Of a stretch of DNA of 64,000 bases, positions 50,540-60,807 are shown in pieces. The stretch is from positions 93,195 to 157,194 of the forward strand of contig CAJOEH010000006.1 in assembly GCA_905233385.1 (NCBI GenBank), read 5' to 3'. The notes under the pieces were generated by a model that saw nothing but the letters and a program-made list of their open reading frames with translations, was not told the DNA's origin and searched no databases. Made by a program: the position numbers and the translations under genes. Position 1 is the first letter of the stretch. Every line of letters begins with the position of its first letter. This DNA comes from an uncultured Oscillospiraceae bacterium (lineage in GTDB: Bacteria; Bacillota; Clostridia; Oscillospirales; Oscillospiraceae).

Positions 50540-51613
50540 TTATTCCGCGCTGCCCTCCGGCTCCTGCGGAGCGGGCGCGTTCGGCTGCTCTGCCGCGGGC
50601 GCGGCGGGCGGCTCCGGCGTCTTCACGTCCGGCTGCTGCGGGACGAAAGGCTTCGGCTGCTGCGGCGCATAGGCGTTGGGCTGCTGCGGGGCATAAGCGT
50701 TCTGCGGACGCGGGGCGTAAGCGTTGGGCTGCTGCGGCGCGTAGGCGTTCTGCGGACGCGGCGCGTAAGCGTTGGGCTGCTGCGGGGCATAGGCGTTCTG
50801 CGGACGCGGGGCGTAAGCGTTGGGCTGCTGCGGCGCATAGGCGTTGGGCTGCTGCGGCGCATAGGCGTTGGGCTGCTGCGGCGCATAGGCGTTGGGCTGC
50901 TGCGGCGCATAAGCGCGCGGCTGCTGCTGCGCGTAAGCATTCGGCTGCTGCGGGGCGTAGGCGTTGGGCTGCTGCGGCGCGTAGGCGTTCTGCTGATACG
51001 GCGCGTAGCCGTTCTGCTGATACGGCGCATAGCCGTTCTGCTGGTACGGGGCGTAGCCGTACGGCTGATACGGCGCGCGGGTAACGGAGACTTCTCCCTT
51101 CAGCCACAGGCCGGCGAACAGGAGCGCGACGATCTCGATCACGGTCAGCGTAATGGTCTCCCAAACGTATTCAAAGTAGGAGAAATACTCGTAGGTGATC
51201 CAGTTGATCAGATTGCCGAGGAAGAGCAGTACGCAGGGAAGGAACCACAGGTACTTCACGGCAGGCACGCCGTTGGCTGCCATGATGGCGAGCGCGAGGA
51301 GCGACAGATAGGCCAGAATGCCGAACAGATTCGGCAGGCTGATATCGCCTTCGGCACGCGCAATGAGATAGATGAAGAACAGCACTAACGCGCCGGAAAT
51401 GCAGGCGACGGCGATCTTGCCGCGCGCGAACAGCGCGACCGCCATGGCGACCAGAAGCAAGCAGCTGAGGATCAGATAGACCAGATACTCGCCCGATAAC
51501 CACGGATAGTCAGATATGGTAATAATCGCATCGATTATCGACCACACGGCAGCCACTGCGTAAAGAACGGCAGCGAGCATTGCAAACACTTTTGCGTTGT
51601 TTGATTTTGTCAT
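50540..51613 (-). CDS. Membrane protein with C-terminal NAYAPQQP octapeptide repeats
   Basis: The 357-aa protein starts at the ATG at 51613. The first about 175 residues hold about five membrane helices (VFAMLAAVLYAVAAVWSIID; EYLVYLILSCLLLVAMAVAL; IAVACISGALVLFFIYLIAR; YLWFLPCVLLFLGNLINWIT; TLTVIEIVALLFAGLWL). Next come about 15 copies of an eight-residue unit, first GYAPYQQN, then NAYAPQQP and NAYAPRPQ. It ends with a Pro/Ala-rich tail. Low-complexity proline/tyrosine tails of this type are found on bacterial membrane proteins and may self-associate or bind partners. Function unknown. The number of repeats is likely to vary between strains. Confidence 0.8.
   Translation of the reverse strand: MTKSNNAKVFAMLAAVLYAVAAVWSIIDAIITISDYPWLSGEYLVYLILSCLLLVAMAVALFARGKIAVACISGALVLFFIYLIARAEGDISLPNLFGILAYLSLLALAIMAANGVPAVKYLWFLPCVLLFLGNLINWITYEYFSYFEYVWETITLTVIEIVALLFAGLWLKGEVSVTRAPYQPYGYAPYQQNGYAPYQQNGYAPYQQNAYAPQQPNAYAPQQPNAYAQQQPRAYAPQQPNAYAPQQPNAYAPQQPNAYAPQQPNAYAPRPQNAYAPQQPNAYAPRPQNAYAPQQPNAYAPRPQNAYAPQQPNAYAPQQPKPFVPQQPDVKTPEPPAAPAAEQPNAPAPQEPEGSAE
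50650..51075. repeat. 24-bp tandem coding repeats
   Basis: The minus-strand coding sequence repeats a 24-bp unit (AACGCCTACGCCCCGCAGCA and relatives) about 15 times, encoding the Pro/Gln/Tyr-rich octapeptides of the membrane protein. Confidence 0.9.
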
Positions 51614-51827
51614 GACGCACCTCTCATTTTTATATTATCCGGAAGAAATCCCACTGGACAAATTCATCATAACATAGATTTCGGCGGTTGGCAATAGCCG
51701 AAACCCCGGAAAATGGATTTTTCGCCGCGCGGCCCGCTGAAAGAAATCGTTGCAAATGCGGCCGGTTTCTGTTATGCTGAGAAGGAACGGGGCATACTAC
51801 CTGTAATACGAATACGGAGGTTATGAC

Positions 51828-52367
51828 ATGGCGACAAAATACGCGGGCACGCAGACGGAAGACAATCTGAAAGCGGCCTTCGCCGGGGAATCCCAGGCGA
51901 GAAACAAGTACACCTACTACGCGTCCAAGGCGAAGAAGGAAGGCTTCGAGCAGATCGCGGCGCTCTTTCTGAAGACCGCCGAGAACGAGAAGGAGCATGC
52001 GAAGATGTGGTTCAAGGAATTGAACGGCATCGGCTCCACCGCGGAGAATTTGGCTGCGGCGGCGGACGGCGAGAACTTCGAGTGGACGGACATGTACGCC
52101 GGCTTCGCCGAGACCGCCGAGAAGGAAGGCTTTCCGGAGCTCGCGGAGAAGTTCCGTCTGGTCGCGGCGATCGAGAAGCACCACGAGGAACGCTACCGCG
52201 CCCTGCTGCACAACGTCGAGGCGCAGGAGGTCTTCGCCAAGAGCGAGGTCAAGGTCTGGGAGTGCCGCAACTGCGGCCATATCGTCGTCGGCGAGAAAGC
52301 GCCGGAGATCTGCCCGACCTGCGCCCACCCGCAGGCGTACTTCGAGATCAACGCGGAGAATTATTGA
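51828..52367 (+). CDS. rbr: Rubrerythrin
   Basis: The 179-aa protein starts at the ATG at 51828 behind GGAGGTTATGAC. The diiron ferritin-like domain has [20 protein letters not shown] (first ExxR-type ligand set), [13 protein letters not shown] (ExxH), [20 protein letters not shown] (ExxH again). The C-terminal rubredoxin-type FeS4 site is CRNCGHI and [11 protein letters not shown]. It reduces hydrogen peroxide in anaerobes. Typical length for the family. Confidence 0.96.
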   Translation: MATKYAGTQTEDNLKAAFAGESQARNKYTYYASKAKKEGFEQIAALFLKTAENEKEHAKMWFKELNGIGSTAENLAAAADGENFEWTDMYAGFAETAEKEGFPELAEKFRLVAAIEKHHEERYRALLHNVEAQEVFAKSEVKVWECRNCGHIVVGEKAPEICPTCAHPQAYFEINAENY

Positions 52368-52407
52368 GAGCGGCGCAGCCGTCAGTTCATCGAGCGAACA
52401 AAAGCTT

Positions 52408-52521
52408 GTCATTGCCCCGCATGGGGCAATCTGTCCGCAGCAGGCATGGCACGTGCGCCGTGCTACGGTAATGCGTCCCTTGTCGGCAGGCACAGATTGC
52501 CCGCGTAAAGCGGGCAATGAC
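52408..52521. repeat. Palindromic intergenic element with GTCATTGCCC ends
   Basis: It begins GTCATTGCCCCGCATGGGGC and ends with the inverted repeat GGGCAATGAC; each end is also a local hairpin. No coding potential. It looks like a small MITE-type element. Confidence 0.7.
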
Positions 52522-52572
52522 AGGCGAAGGGAAACAGAAAAACCCGGAGCAGAGGCGTGCCCTCTGCTCCGG
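52490..52572. repeat. 83-bp direct repeat, left copy (carries a terminator)
   Basis: Matches 52894-52976 with a single mismatch. It contains the terminator stem CCGGAGCAGAGG/CCTCTGCTCCGG that would end rbr transcripts (followed by TTCTTTTT). Confidence 0.92.
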
Positions 52573-52680
52573 TTCTTTTTGCGCGGAAACGTTTGATCCT
52601 GTCATTCCGAGCAGCCGAGGCTGCGGGTGGAATCTGTCCGTCGCAGGGATGGGAATTGTATCGTATGTTGGAGACCCGCC

Positions 52681-52763
52681 GTAGGGAGGCGTCCCTTGAC
52701 GCCTCCGTGTTCAGTTCCGATGCGTGTTGTTGTTCCCGGAGGCATGTGGGCATGCCTCCCTAC
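52681..52763. repeat. Dispersed palindromic element, copy 2 (inverted)
   Basis: The reverse complement of 46763-46844, with differences only in the central about 25 bp. Both ends read GTAGGGAGGC/GCCTCCCTAC. Confidence 0.9.
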
Positions 52764-52893
52764 GGAGAAATGTTTTTGGTAAAGTGTCCCGCATCGAGAG
52801 ACACGGATTGCCACGACCAGTGTGCGCACTGGTCTTGCAATGACAGAATTGAAAGTCTTTCGCAGGCAACGATACAGCGCAAGATCCTGATAA

Positions 52894-52976
52894 GCACAGA
52901 TTGCCCGCGTAAAGCGGGCAATGACAGGCGAAGGGAAACAGAAAAACCCGGAGCAGAGGCTTGCCCTCTGCTCCGG
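52894..52976. repeat. 83-bp direct repeat, right copy
   Basis: Matches 52490-52572 with one mismatch; includes the terminator of glmS. It and the left copy bracket 321 bp of non-coding repeat DNA. Confidence 0.92.
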
Positions 52977-52980
52977 GTTT
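52946..52980. terminator. Bidirectional terminator downstream of glmS
   Basis: AACCCGGAGCAGAGG and CCTCTGCTCCGGGTTTT; it serves glmS on the minus strand (AAAAACCC side). Confidence 0.8.
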
Positions 52981-52991
52981 TGTTATTGTCA

Positions 52992-54833
52992 TCATTCCAC
53001 CGTGACGGATTTCGCCAGGTTGCGGGGCTTGTCGACGTCGCAGCCGCGGGCGAGCGCCATGTAGTAGGAGAAGATCTGCAGCGGGACGACGTTCAGGCTC
53101 GGCTGCAGCAGCGGGTGGGTCTTCGGCACCAGCAGATAGCGGTCGACGGTCTTTTGGATCTCGTCTTCGAGATCGGCGGTGGTCAGGCCGAGCACGTCCG
53201 CGCCGCGCGCCTTGACTTCCTTGACGTTCGACATCGTCTTTTCAAACAGCTCCGGCACGCCGGCGACCGCGACAACGAGGGTCTTGTCCTCGATCAGGGA
53301 GATCGGGCCGTGCTTCAATTCGCCGGCGGCGTACGCCTCGGAGTGCACGTAGGCGATCTCCTTGAGCTTCAGGCTGCCCTCGAGGCAGGTCGCGCTGTCG
53401 AGGTTTCTGCCGATGAAGAAGACGTCGTGATTCCCGTGCAGCTCGTCGGTGAGCGCCTTGATATGCGCCAGATAGTCCTCCGTGAGGATGGTCGAGAGCA
53501 GGTCGGGCAGCGCGTTGAGGCTGTGCAGGATCGCTTCGTACTCCTCAGGCGACACGGTGCCGAGCAGGTCGCCGATGTACAGGGCGAGCAGGTAGAGGAC
53601 GGCGAGCTGGGTGGAGAAGGCCTTGGTCGTCGCGACGGCGATCTCCGGGCCGGCCCAGGTGTAGATGACGTCGTGCGCCGCCTTGGAGATGGCGCTGCCG
53701 ACGACGTTGACGATGGCGAGGGTGTGCGCGCCGAGCTCGTTCGCCTCGCGCAGAGCGGCGAGGGTGTCGGCGGTCTCGCCGGACTGGCTGATGATGATGA
53801 CCAACGTGTCGTCACCGAGGACGGGCTCGGAGTAGCGGAACTCGGAGGCGAGGATCGCTTCGACGGGGATGCGGCAGGTCTTCTCGAGGATGTACTTGCC
53901 GTGGCAGCCGACGTAGTACGCCGAGCCGCAGGCGACGATATAGATACGGCGGATGCCGCGCAGGTAATCGGGGCTCAGGCGGACACTGCCGAGGTCGACT
54001 CTGCCGCCGCGCACACGGTCGGAGATCGTGTCGTGCAGCGCCTTGGGCTGTTCAAAGATCTCTTTCAGCATGAAGTGGGGATAGCCGCCCTTTTCCGCCG
54101 CGGACATCTCCCAGGAGATGTGCTCGGGAATCTTCTCGACTTCCTCGCCGAGCTTGTTGAAGAAGCGCGCGTCGGCGCCGCGGAACAGCACCATGTCGCC
54201 GTCGTTGAGGTAGACGACCTCGCGGGTGTATTTCAGGATGGCGGGAACGTCCGAGGCGATGAAGTTCTCGTCGTGGCCGAAGCCGACGATCAGCGGGCTG
54301 TCCTTCTTGACCGCCAGCAGGGTATCGGGACAGTCGGCGCAGAGGATGCCGAACGCGTAGCTGCCGGAGAGCTTCTCCACCGCGCGGCGCGCGGCGGCGA
54401 GAAGATCGCCCTCGATCTCGTAGTAGTATTCCAGCAGGTTCGCGGCGACCTCGGTGTCCGTGTCGGAGGCGAAGGTCTTGCCGTGCGCGATCAGGTATTC
54501 TTTCAGGATCAGATAGTTCTCGATGATGCCGTTGTGCACCACGCTGATTTTGCCGTTGGAGGAAACATGGGGATGGGAGTTGCGCTCCGAGGGAGCGCCG
54601 TGGGTCGCCCAGCGGGTGTGGCCGATACCGAGGCTGCCGCGCAGGGCCGCGCCGCCGCCGATCTTCTCGCTCAGGCCGGCGAGCCTGCCCTTGACCTTCG
54701 CGACGTCGAAGCCGTCGCTGCCGAAGACGCACACGCCCGCGGAGTCATAGCCGCGGTATTCCAGCTTGGCAAGACCGTCCAGCAGAATGGGAGCCGCCTG
54801 CTTCTTTCCGATGTAACCAACGATTCCGCACAT
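52992..54833 (-). CDS. glmS: Glutamine--fructose-6-phosphate aminotransferase (isomerising)
   Basis: The 613-aa protein of normal full length. N-terminal glutaminase: MCGIVGYIGKKQAAP with the catalytic Cys2, LEYRGYDSAG, LGIGHTRWATHGAPSERNSH. Two SIS isomerase domains: YIVACGSAYYVGCHGKYILE, VIIISQSGETADTLAALREA, VFFIGRNLDSATCLEGSLKL; ending LARGCDVDKPRNLAKSVTVE. It makes glucosamine-6-phosphate for cell-wall synthesis. No glmS ribozyme is present in the short leader; instead an inverted repeat overlaps the promoter start. Confidence 0.97.
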   Translation of the reverse strand: MCGIVGYIGKKQAAPILLDGLAKLEYRGYDSAGVCVFGSDGFDVAKVKGRLAGLSEKIGGGAALRGSLGIGHTRWATHGAPSERNSHPHVSSNGKISVVHNGIIENYLILKEYLIAHGKTFASDTDTEVAANLLEYYYEIEGDLLAAARRAVEKLSGSYAFGILCADCPDTLLAVKKDSPLIVGFGHDENFIASDVPAILKYTREVVYLNDGDMVLFRGADARFFNKLGEEVEKIPEHISWEMSAAEKGGYPHFMLKEIFEQPKALHDTISDRVRGGRVDLGSVRLSPDYLRGIRRIYIVACGSAYYVGCHGKYILEKTCRIPVEAILASEFRYSEPVLGDDTLVIIISQSGETADTLAALREANELGAHTLAIVNVVGSAISKAAHDVIYTWAGPEIAVATTKAFSTQLAVLYLLALYIGDLLGTVSPEEYEAILHSLNALPDLLSTILTEDYLAHIKALTDELHGNHDVFFIGRNLDSATCLEGSLKLKEIAYVHSEAYAAGELKHGPISLIEDKTLVVAVAGVPELFEKTMSNVKEVKARGADVLGLTTADLEDEIQKTVDRYLLVPKTHPLLQPSLNVVPLQIFSYYMALARGCDVDKPRNLAKSVTVE

Positions 54834-54843
54834 AAAAAATAAC

Positions 54844-54905
54844 CTCCGTAAGCTTCATACAGTGTCACTTACGGAGATTATACCTGAAAAATTTATCAAA
54901 ATCAA
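54844..54905 (-). promoter_or_regulatory. glmS promoter with overlapping inverted repeat
   Basis: On the minus strand, TTGATT (54905-54900) and TATAAT (54882-54877) are 17 bp apart. The inverted repeat CTCCGTAAG-N15-CTTACGGAG (54844-54876) spans the predicted start and includes the ribosome site, so it could be an operator. Confidence 0.6.
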
Positions 54906-54940
54906 CCCAAAATTTATACTTTTCTCTGATTTCGGGAAAG

Positions 54941-55827
54941 TCAATCGAAAATGGATAACTGATAGGACAGCAGATCGGACAGCGGCGGGAGGGGCTCTTC
55001 CACCGGGATCGCGCCGAGTTCGCACAGGGCGTTCGCGCCGTCGGAGCCGTCGCTGAGCACGTAAACGTCAGAAAGTCCGTGCCTGAGATTGTACGACGTG
55101 CCCGCCCACGTGCCGCCGGACGTGCCCGGGCACTGGGCGACGAAGACCTTCTCGCCGAGCGCGTGGATCAGTTGATTGCGGTAAAGGGCGCGGGCCGCCG
55201 AGAAGGGCAGATCGTAGCCGTTGGTGCTGCAGTAGAGGACGTTTTCCCGCGCGGCGTACTGCGTCAGCTCGTCGGGCACGAAGCAGATCACGCGCCCGCC
55301 GGCGTTCAGGCAGGCCTCCTGCGCGGCGGTGTCCGCGCCGGCGGCGTTGCCGGAGACCAGCGTGAAGCCCTCGCCGGCGGCGATCCTGCCGATCTCCTGC
55401 GCGAATTTCCGGCCGCGCGCGAAGAGCATCCGCGAGCCGACCGCGGCGATGCAGCGGGCGCGCAGCAGGGAAAGGTCTCCCTTGCAGAACAGAACGGCGG
55501 GACAGTCGCCGCCGAGCCTGCGCAGACGCTGCGGGAACCGCGCTTCGTCCAGCCGCGTGACCGCGGCGATGTCCTTATACGCGGAGAGATAGTCGTGCAG
55601 CACCCGCGGGCGGTCGAGCAGAGAGACGACGCGCCTGCTCATCTCCTCGCTGAAGCCCAGCGCGGCGAGCTGCTGCGGCGTGATCCTGCCGGGGTCGCCC
55701 TGCGCGCATGTCGGCGTCTTCGCGGCGACGTAGGCCTCCATCTGCCGGTACTCCGCAGGAGTCAGCGGCTTGACGGGCTGACCGAGCTTGCAGCAGAGCA
55801 GGAGCAGGCCTTCCTCCGCGCCGCGCA

Positions 55828-55828
<1 letters not shown>
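54941..55828 (-). CDS. dprA: DNA-processing protein DprA/Smf-like
   Basis: The 295-aa protein. The central Rossmann-like DprA domain shows IAAVGSRMLFARGRKFAQEI, VSGNAAGADTAAQEACLNAG (the SGxAxGxD motif), and ALYRNQLIHALGEKVFVAQC (the RN-binding block). It loads RecA on incoming single strands during transformation. The first about 85 residues are a helical SAM-like domain. The C-terminal winged helix common in DprA is missing. Start ATG at 55828, overlapping the TGA of the helicase gene (TGATG), so it is the second gene of a helicase-dprA pair. Confidence 0.87.
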
Positions 55829-57012
<1,184 letters not shown>

Positions 57013-57095
57013 ACGGTTTCCTCTTTCAAAACTGCCGATATTCCGCAGTATACTTTTCTTCACTATAGCAGAAACCGCGCCGTTTTGCAATCCTT

Positions 57096-57124
57096 TTGAC
57101 ATTCGAGGGATTTTGTGCTATACT
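57096..57124 (+). promoter_or_regulatory. uppP promoter
   Basis: Consensus TTGACA and TATACT with 17-bp spacing; predicted start about 30 bp before the gene. Confidence 0.8.
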
Positions 57125-57160
57125 CCGTCATAGATATACACCGAAAAGAGGTTTGACCGT

Positions 57161-58066
57161 ATGGCGTTTTTTGATTGGCTGAAGATCGTGTTTCTCGGCA
57201 TCGTCGAGGGCATCACAGAATGGCTTCCGATCAGCAGTACCGGGCACATGATCCTGGTCGACGGACTGTGGAAGTCGAACAACGACGTGATGACGAAGGA
57301 CTTTATGGAAATGTTTCTGGTCGTCATCCAGTTCGGCGCGATCCTCGCCGTTATCGTCCTGTTCTTCAAAAAGCTCTGGCCGTTCCACACCAAAAAGCTG
57401 CGCCCGCAGCGGTCGTGGTTCGCGGAGCACAGCGATAACAAGGCGGTCGGCGCGGTGCAGGACTTCTGCGACAACTACTGCTTCATGGATAAGATCGTCA
57501 TGTGGCTGAAGATCTTTGTCTCCTGCCTGCCCGCCATCATCATCGGCCTGCCGCTGGACGACTGGCTGGACGAACATCTGTACACGCCCGTGGTCGTGGC
57601 GCTGATGCTGATCGTCTACGGCGTCGCCTTCCTGTTCATCGAGCAGTACAACAAGAAGCGCACCCCGCGCATCAACGAGATCGCGGAGCTGACGTGGAAG
57701 GACGCGGCGCTGATCGGCCTGTTCCAGGTGCTCGCGCTGATCCCCGGCACCTCCCGCTCCGGCGCGACCATCCTCGGCGGCATCCTGATCGGCGCCTCGC
57801 GCGGCTTGGCGGCGGAATACACCTTCTTCCTCGCTGTGCCCGTGATGTTCGGCGCGTCGCTGCTGAAGATCGTCAAGTTCGGCTTCGCCTTCACCGGCAC
57901 GCAGGCAGCCGTGCTCCTGCTCGGTATGACGATCGCCTTCGCCGTGTCGATCGTTGCGATCAAGTTCTTGATCGGCTATATCAAGAAGCACGATTTCTCG
58001 GCCTTCGGCTGGTACCGCATCGGCCTCGGCACTCTCGTGCTGCTCTACGCGATCATCAGCAAATAG
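57161..58066 (+). CDS. uppP: Undecaprenyl-diphosphatase
   Basis: The 301-aa protein. BacA/UppP hallmarks: FLGIVEGITEWLPISSTGHM (the (E/Q)XXXE motif and PISSTGH), GTSRSGATILGGILIGASRG (the PGXSRSXXT motif) and about eight membrane helices. It recycles undecaprenyl pyrophosphate during wall synthesis and gives some bacitracin tolerance. It has a strong promoter of its own. Confidence 0.96.
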   Translation: MAFFDWLKIVFLGIVEGITEWLPISSTGHMILVDGLWKSNNDVMTKDFMEMFLVVIQFGAILAVIVLFFKKLWPFHTKKLRPQRSWFAEHSDNKAVGAVQDFCDNYCFMDKIVMWLKIFVSCLPAIIIGLPLDDWLDEHLYTPVVVALMLIVYGVAFLFIEQYNKKRTPRINEIAELTWKDAALIGLFQVLALIPGTSRSGATILGGILIGASRGLAAEYTFFLAVPVMFGASLLKIVKFGFAFTGTQAAVLLLGMTIAFAVSIVAIKFLIGYIKKHDFSAFGWYRIGLGTLVLLYAIISK

Positions 58067-58075
58067 CAGCGAAAG

Positions 58076-58097
58076 GCTTCCCCTTGAGGGGAAGGCT
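58076..58097. repeat. Small palindrome after uppP
   Basis: GGCTTCCCCTTGAGGGGAAG, a 9-bp stem of a kind common in intergenic regions of gut Firmicutes. Confidence 0.7.
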
Positions 58098-58098
58098 G

Positions 58099-58141
58099 AA
58101 GATCCTGCCGCGTTTCAGGTAAAGCGCAGCAGGATCTTTTC
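58099..58141. terminator. Bidirectional terminator between uppP and the clpC-like gene
   Basis: AAGATCCTGC and GCAGGATCTT are followed by TTTCATTTT. The stem overlaps the last codons of the converging gene. Confidence 0.75.
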
Positions 58142-60103
58142 ATTTTCTGCGTCTGCGGTCACGGCGGGCGAGGGGCGCTCGGACAGCAGATTCGCCGCGA
58201 GAGGCGCTTCCAGCTCCGACTGGATCAGACTGCGGAGCGCCCTTGCGCCGCTTTTTCGCCCTGCGGCGCGCTCTGCAAGGAGGCGCGGAAGCCCCTCCGC
58301 GAAAGTGAAGGCGAGCCGCTGTTTCGCGGCGCGGACGGCGAGGGCGTCCAGCTCCTTCCGCGCGATCGCGGTCAGGGCGGGTCCGTCCAGCGGACGAAAG
58401 ACCGCGATGCAGTCGATGCGCCCCAAAAACTCCGGCGGGAACTGCTCGCGCAGGGAGCACAGGACGGAATTGTCCGCCGTCCTGCCGAAGCCGAGACCGC
58501 CCCTTCCGGCGGCGGAGCCGCCGAGGTTGGTCGTCATGACCAGCAGCGTGTTGCGGAAGTCGACCTGCCTGCCGTTAGAGTCGGTCAGAATGCCGTCCTC
58601 CATGATTTGCAGCAGCAGACCGCAGACGTCGCGGTGCGCCTTTTCCAGCTCGTCGAGCAGGACGAGGGAATAGGGCCTGCGGCGCACCTTTTCCGACAGT
58701 TCGCCGCCGTCCTCGTGGCCGACGTAGCCGGGCGGCGCGCCGATCAGGCGCGAGACGGAAAACTTCTCCATGTATTCCGACATATCCACGCGGATCATCG
58801 CGTTTTCGCTGCCGTAGACCGCCTCCGCCAGCGCCTTGCACAGCTCCGTCTTGCCCACGCCGGTCGGCCCGGAAAAGAGCATGGCGGCGGCGGGCCGCTT
58901 CTGCGCGGCGAGGCCCGACCTGCCGCGGCGCACCGCCTCGGCGGCGGCGCGCACCGCGTCCTCCTGCCCGATCACGCGGGCGGAGAGCGTCTTCTCGAGG
59001 TCGCGCAGCCGCTGCTTTTCCGACAGGCTGACCGCGCCGACGGGGATCCCCGTGCGGCTCGAGACGGCGGCGGCGATATCCCGCGCTTCGACTGTGCGGG
59101 TCGCGGGCGACGCGCGCTGTTCCCTGTGAATGCGGTCGCGCAGGCGCGCCGCCTGCTCGTACGCGCCGCTTCGCACCGCGTCGCGGAGCTGCTGTTCCAG
59201 TTCGCCGTCCGCCGCGCTGCCGAGCGACCGGCGCATGGCGGCGTGCGCCGCGCCTTCGTCCAGCAGATCGACCGCCTTGTCCGGCAGATATTTGTCCGTG
59301 AGGTAGCGGCAGGAGAGCTCGACCGCCGCGCGGATCGCCGCCTCGGTGATGACGATCCTGTGGTGCGCCTCCAAAGAGGGCCGAAGACCCTCCAGGATCT
59401 CCTGCGTCTCCTCGCGGCTCGGCTCGCGGATCTGCACCGGCCGGAAGCGGCGCTCCAGCGCGGCGTCCTTTTCGATGCATTTGCGATATTCGGTCAGGGT
59501 CGTCGCGCCGATGAGCTGCACCTCGCCGCGTCCGAGGGCGGGCTTAAGCAGGTTGGCCGCGTCGATCGCGCCCTCCGCCGCGCCTGCGCCGGTCAGCGTG
59601 TGCATTTCGTCGACGAACAGGATCACGTTCTGCACGCGGCGCACCTCCGCCAAAATGTCGCGGATGCGCTCCTCGAACTCGCCGCGGTACTTCGTGCCGG
59701 CGATGAGGCTCGCCATGTCCAGCGCGAACAGGCGCTTGCCGCGCAGCGGCTCCGGCACGCGGCCTGCGGCGATCTGCTGCGCGACCCCTTCGACGACGGC
59801 GGTCTTGCCGACGCCCGGCTCGCCGATCAGCGCGGGATTGTTCTTCTGCCGGCGCGACAGGATCTGCAGGACCGTCTCGATCTCGCGCTGTCTGCCGACG
59901 ATGAGCTCCGTCTGATCGGCGCGTTCCGTCAGATCGACGCCGAACTGGTCCAGCAGGCGGGTGTTTTGCATAGCGGAAAATTGCTCCTTTCGGGCGCAGG
60001 CGCCCTCGTACAGATTGGAAAAGAGAAGCGCGGGGCTGACGCCGCACCGCGCGAGCAGGAGGGCCGCGCCGCTCCCGCCGTCGCGCAGGATCGCGGTCAG
60101 CAC
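58115..60103 (-). CDS. clpC: ClpC-like AAA+ chaperone, main part (5' end in another frame)
   Basis: Two AAA+ modules: the first with [26 protein letters not shown] and [20 protein letters not shown]; the second with [30 protein letters not shown] and [12 protein letters not shown]. Together with a short middle domain this is the ClpC/ClpA-type unfoldase that feeds ClpP. The frame is open to 60174 without a usable start; the only in-frame start is an internal GTG at 60103, inside the second N-terminal repeat. The preceding repeat lies in a different frame (see 60165-60365). So the gene is broken by a frameshift, or the sequence has an indel. The middle domain is much shorter than in ClpB. Ends [13 protein letters not shown]. 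Confidence 0.8.
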   Translation of the reverse strand: MLTAILRDGGSGAALLLARCGVSPALLFSNLYEGACARKEQFSAMQNTRLLDQFGVDLTERADQTELIVGRQREIETVLQILSRRQKNNPALIGEPGVGKTAVVEGVAQQIAAGRVPEPLRGKRLFALDMASLIAGTKYRGEFEERIRDILAEVRRVQNVILFVDEMHTLTGAGAAEGAIDAANLLKPALGRGEVQLIGATTLTEYRKCIEKDAALERRFRPVQIREPSREETQEILEGLRPSLEAHHRIVITEAAIRAAVELSCRYLTDKYLPDKAVDLLDEGAAHAAMRRSLGSAADGELEQQLRDAVRSGAYEQAARLRDRIHREQRASPATRTVEARDIAAAVSSRTGIPVGAVSLSEKQRLRDLEKTLSARVIGQEDAVRAAAEAVRRGRSGLAAQKRPAAAMLFSGPTGVGKTELCKALAEAVYGSENAMIRVDMSEYMEKFSVSRLIGAPPGYVGHEDGGELSEKVRRRPYSLVLLDELEKAHRDVCGLLLQIMEDGILTDSNGRQVDFRNTLLVMTTNLGGSAAGRGGLGFGRTADNSVLCSLREQFPPEFLGRIDCIAVFRPLDGPALTAIARKELDALAVRAAKQRLAFTFAEGLPRLLAERAAGRKSGARALRSLIQSELEAPLAANLLSERPSPAVTADAENEKILLRFT

Positions 60104-60164
60104 GGTCTCCGGGCGAAGCGCACCGTCCTCGCGGGCGGCGCAGGCGATCGCGCGGCGGGCGCGC

Positions 60165-60365
60165 GGGGTCAGTCCCTGCGAGGAGCTGCCCGGTCAGCTC
60201 CTGCGCCGTCAGCCCCTGCCATTGCAGTTCGCGGCAGGCGTGACACTGCGGGCACAGGGCGATCCCGATCAGAACGTGCTCCGTGCCGACGCAGCTGTGG
60301 CCGAGCACGCAGGCGACGCTCCACGCCTGTTTCAGCACCTGCCGCATCTGCCCGTCCTGCTTTCC
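60165..60365 (-). pseudogene. clpC: N-terminal Clp repeat of the clpC-like gene, out of frame
   Basis: From GTG 60365 (behind GGAGGGAGG) or ATG 60347 the frame reads MRQVLKQAWSVACVLGHSCV, GTEHVLIGIALCPQC and [15 protein letters not shown], a Clp_N repeat. The second repeat ([20 protein letters not shown]) continues in another frame, so a one-base shift is needed between about 60168 and 60195. If it is a true mutation, the chaperone is not made at full length. Confidence 0.7.
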
Positions 60366-60454
60366 CACGCGCCTTCGCCTCCCTCCGGAAGAGTCTTGCC
60401 GCCCGCGCGGCGTTTCATACCTGCGAAAATTTTTTTGATTTCTGATAATTTCCA

Positions 60455-60482
60455 TTGCTTTTTTCAAAAAACATGATAGAAT
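60455..60482 (+). promoter_or_regulatory. Ferredoxin promoter
   Basis: TTGCTT and TAGAAT, spacing 16 bp, 35 bp before the ferredoxin start. Confidence 0.55.
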
Positions 60483-60517
60483 GAGGGTGCAAACCAATAA
60501 AGACAGGAGGCAATACG

Positions 60518-60688
60518 ATGGCATATTTCATTACTGACGCCTGCGCAAAGTGCGGCACCTGTGCGGACACCTGCCCGCTCGGCATCATTACCGAAGGCGA
60601 AGACAAGTACGTGATCGACGCGGATCAGTGCGTGGAGTGCGGCTCCTGTGCCGCTGCCTGCCCGCTGGAAGCGATCGAGCAGCAGTAA
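60518..60688 (+). CDS. Two-[4Fe-4S] ferredoxin, 56 aa
   Basis: A short gene with a strong ribosome site (AGGAGG). The protein begins MAYFITDACAKCGTCADTCP and has both cluster motifs: CAKCGTCADTCP (C-x2-C-x2-C-x3-C-P) and CVECGSCAAACP. It ends LEAIEQQ. Length and spacing are those of clostridial 2[4Fe-4S] ferredoxin, the general low-potential electron carrier of anaerobes. A single gene between the clpC-like gene (divergent) and hairpin array B. Confidence 0.95.
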   Translation: MAYFITDACAKCGTCADTCPLGIITEGEDKYVIDADQCVECGSCAAACPLEAIEQQ

Positions 60689-60744
60689 AAAGTGAAAAAA
60701 GCAACCGGTCGAATAGCAAAAGCGCATAAGAAAGCATGAAAAGA

Positions 60745-60789
60745 ATACCGGCTGAAGCAAGAAACAATGCATCTTGTTTCAGCCGGTAT
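60745..60789. repeat. Inverted repeat after the ferredoxin gene
   Basis: ATACCGGCTGAA and TTCAGCCGGTAT (12-bp perfect arms), with a further inner pairing GCAAGA/TCTTG. There is no T-run, so it may be a processed or Rho-type 3' structure rather than an intrinsic terminator. Confidence 0.65.
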
Positions 60790-60807
60790 CGTCATAGTTC
60801 AGCGCAA

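Noticed and set aside
52557..54842. 761-aa plus-strand open frame
   Set aside because: Antisense shadow of glmS.
54834..54960. glmS ribozyme
   Set aside because: The predicted leader is about 40 nt, too short, and lacks the ribozyme core.
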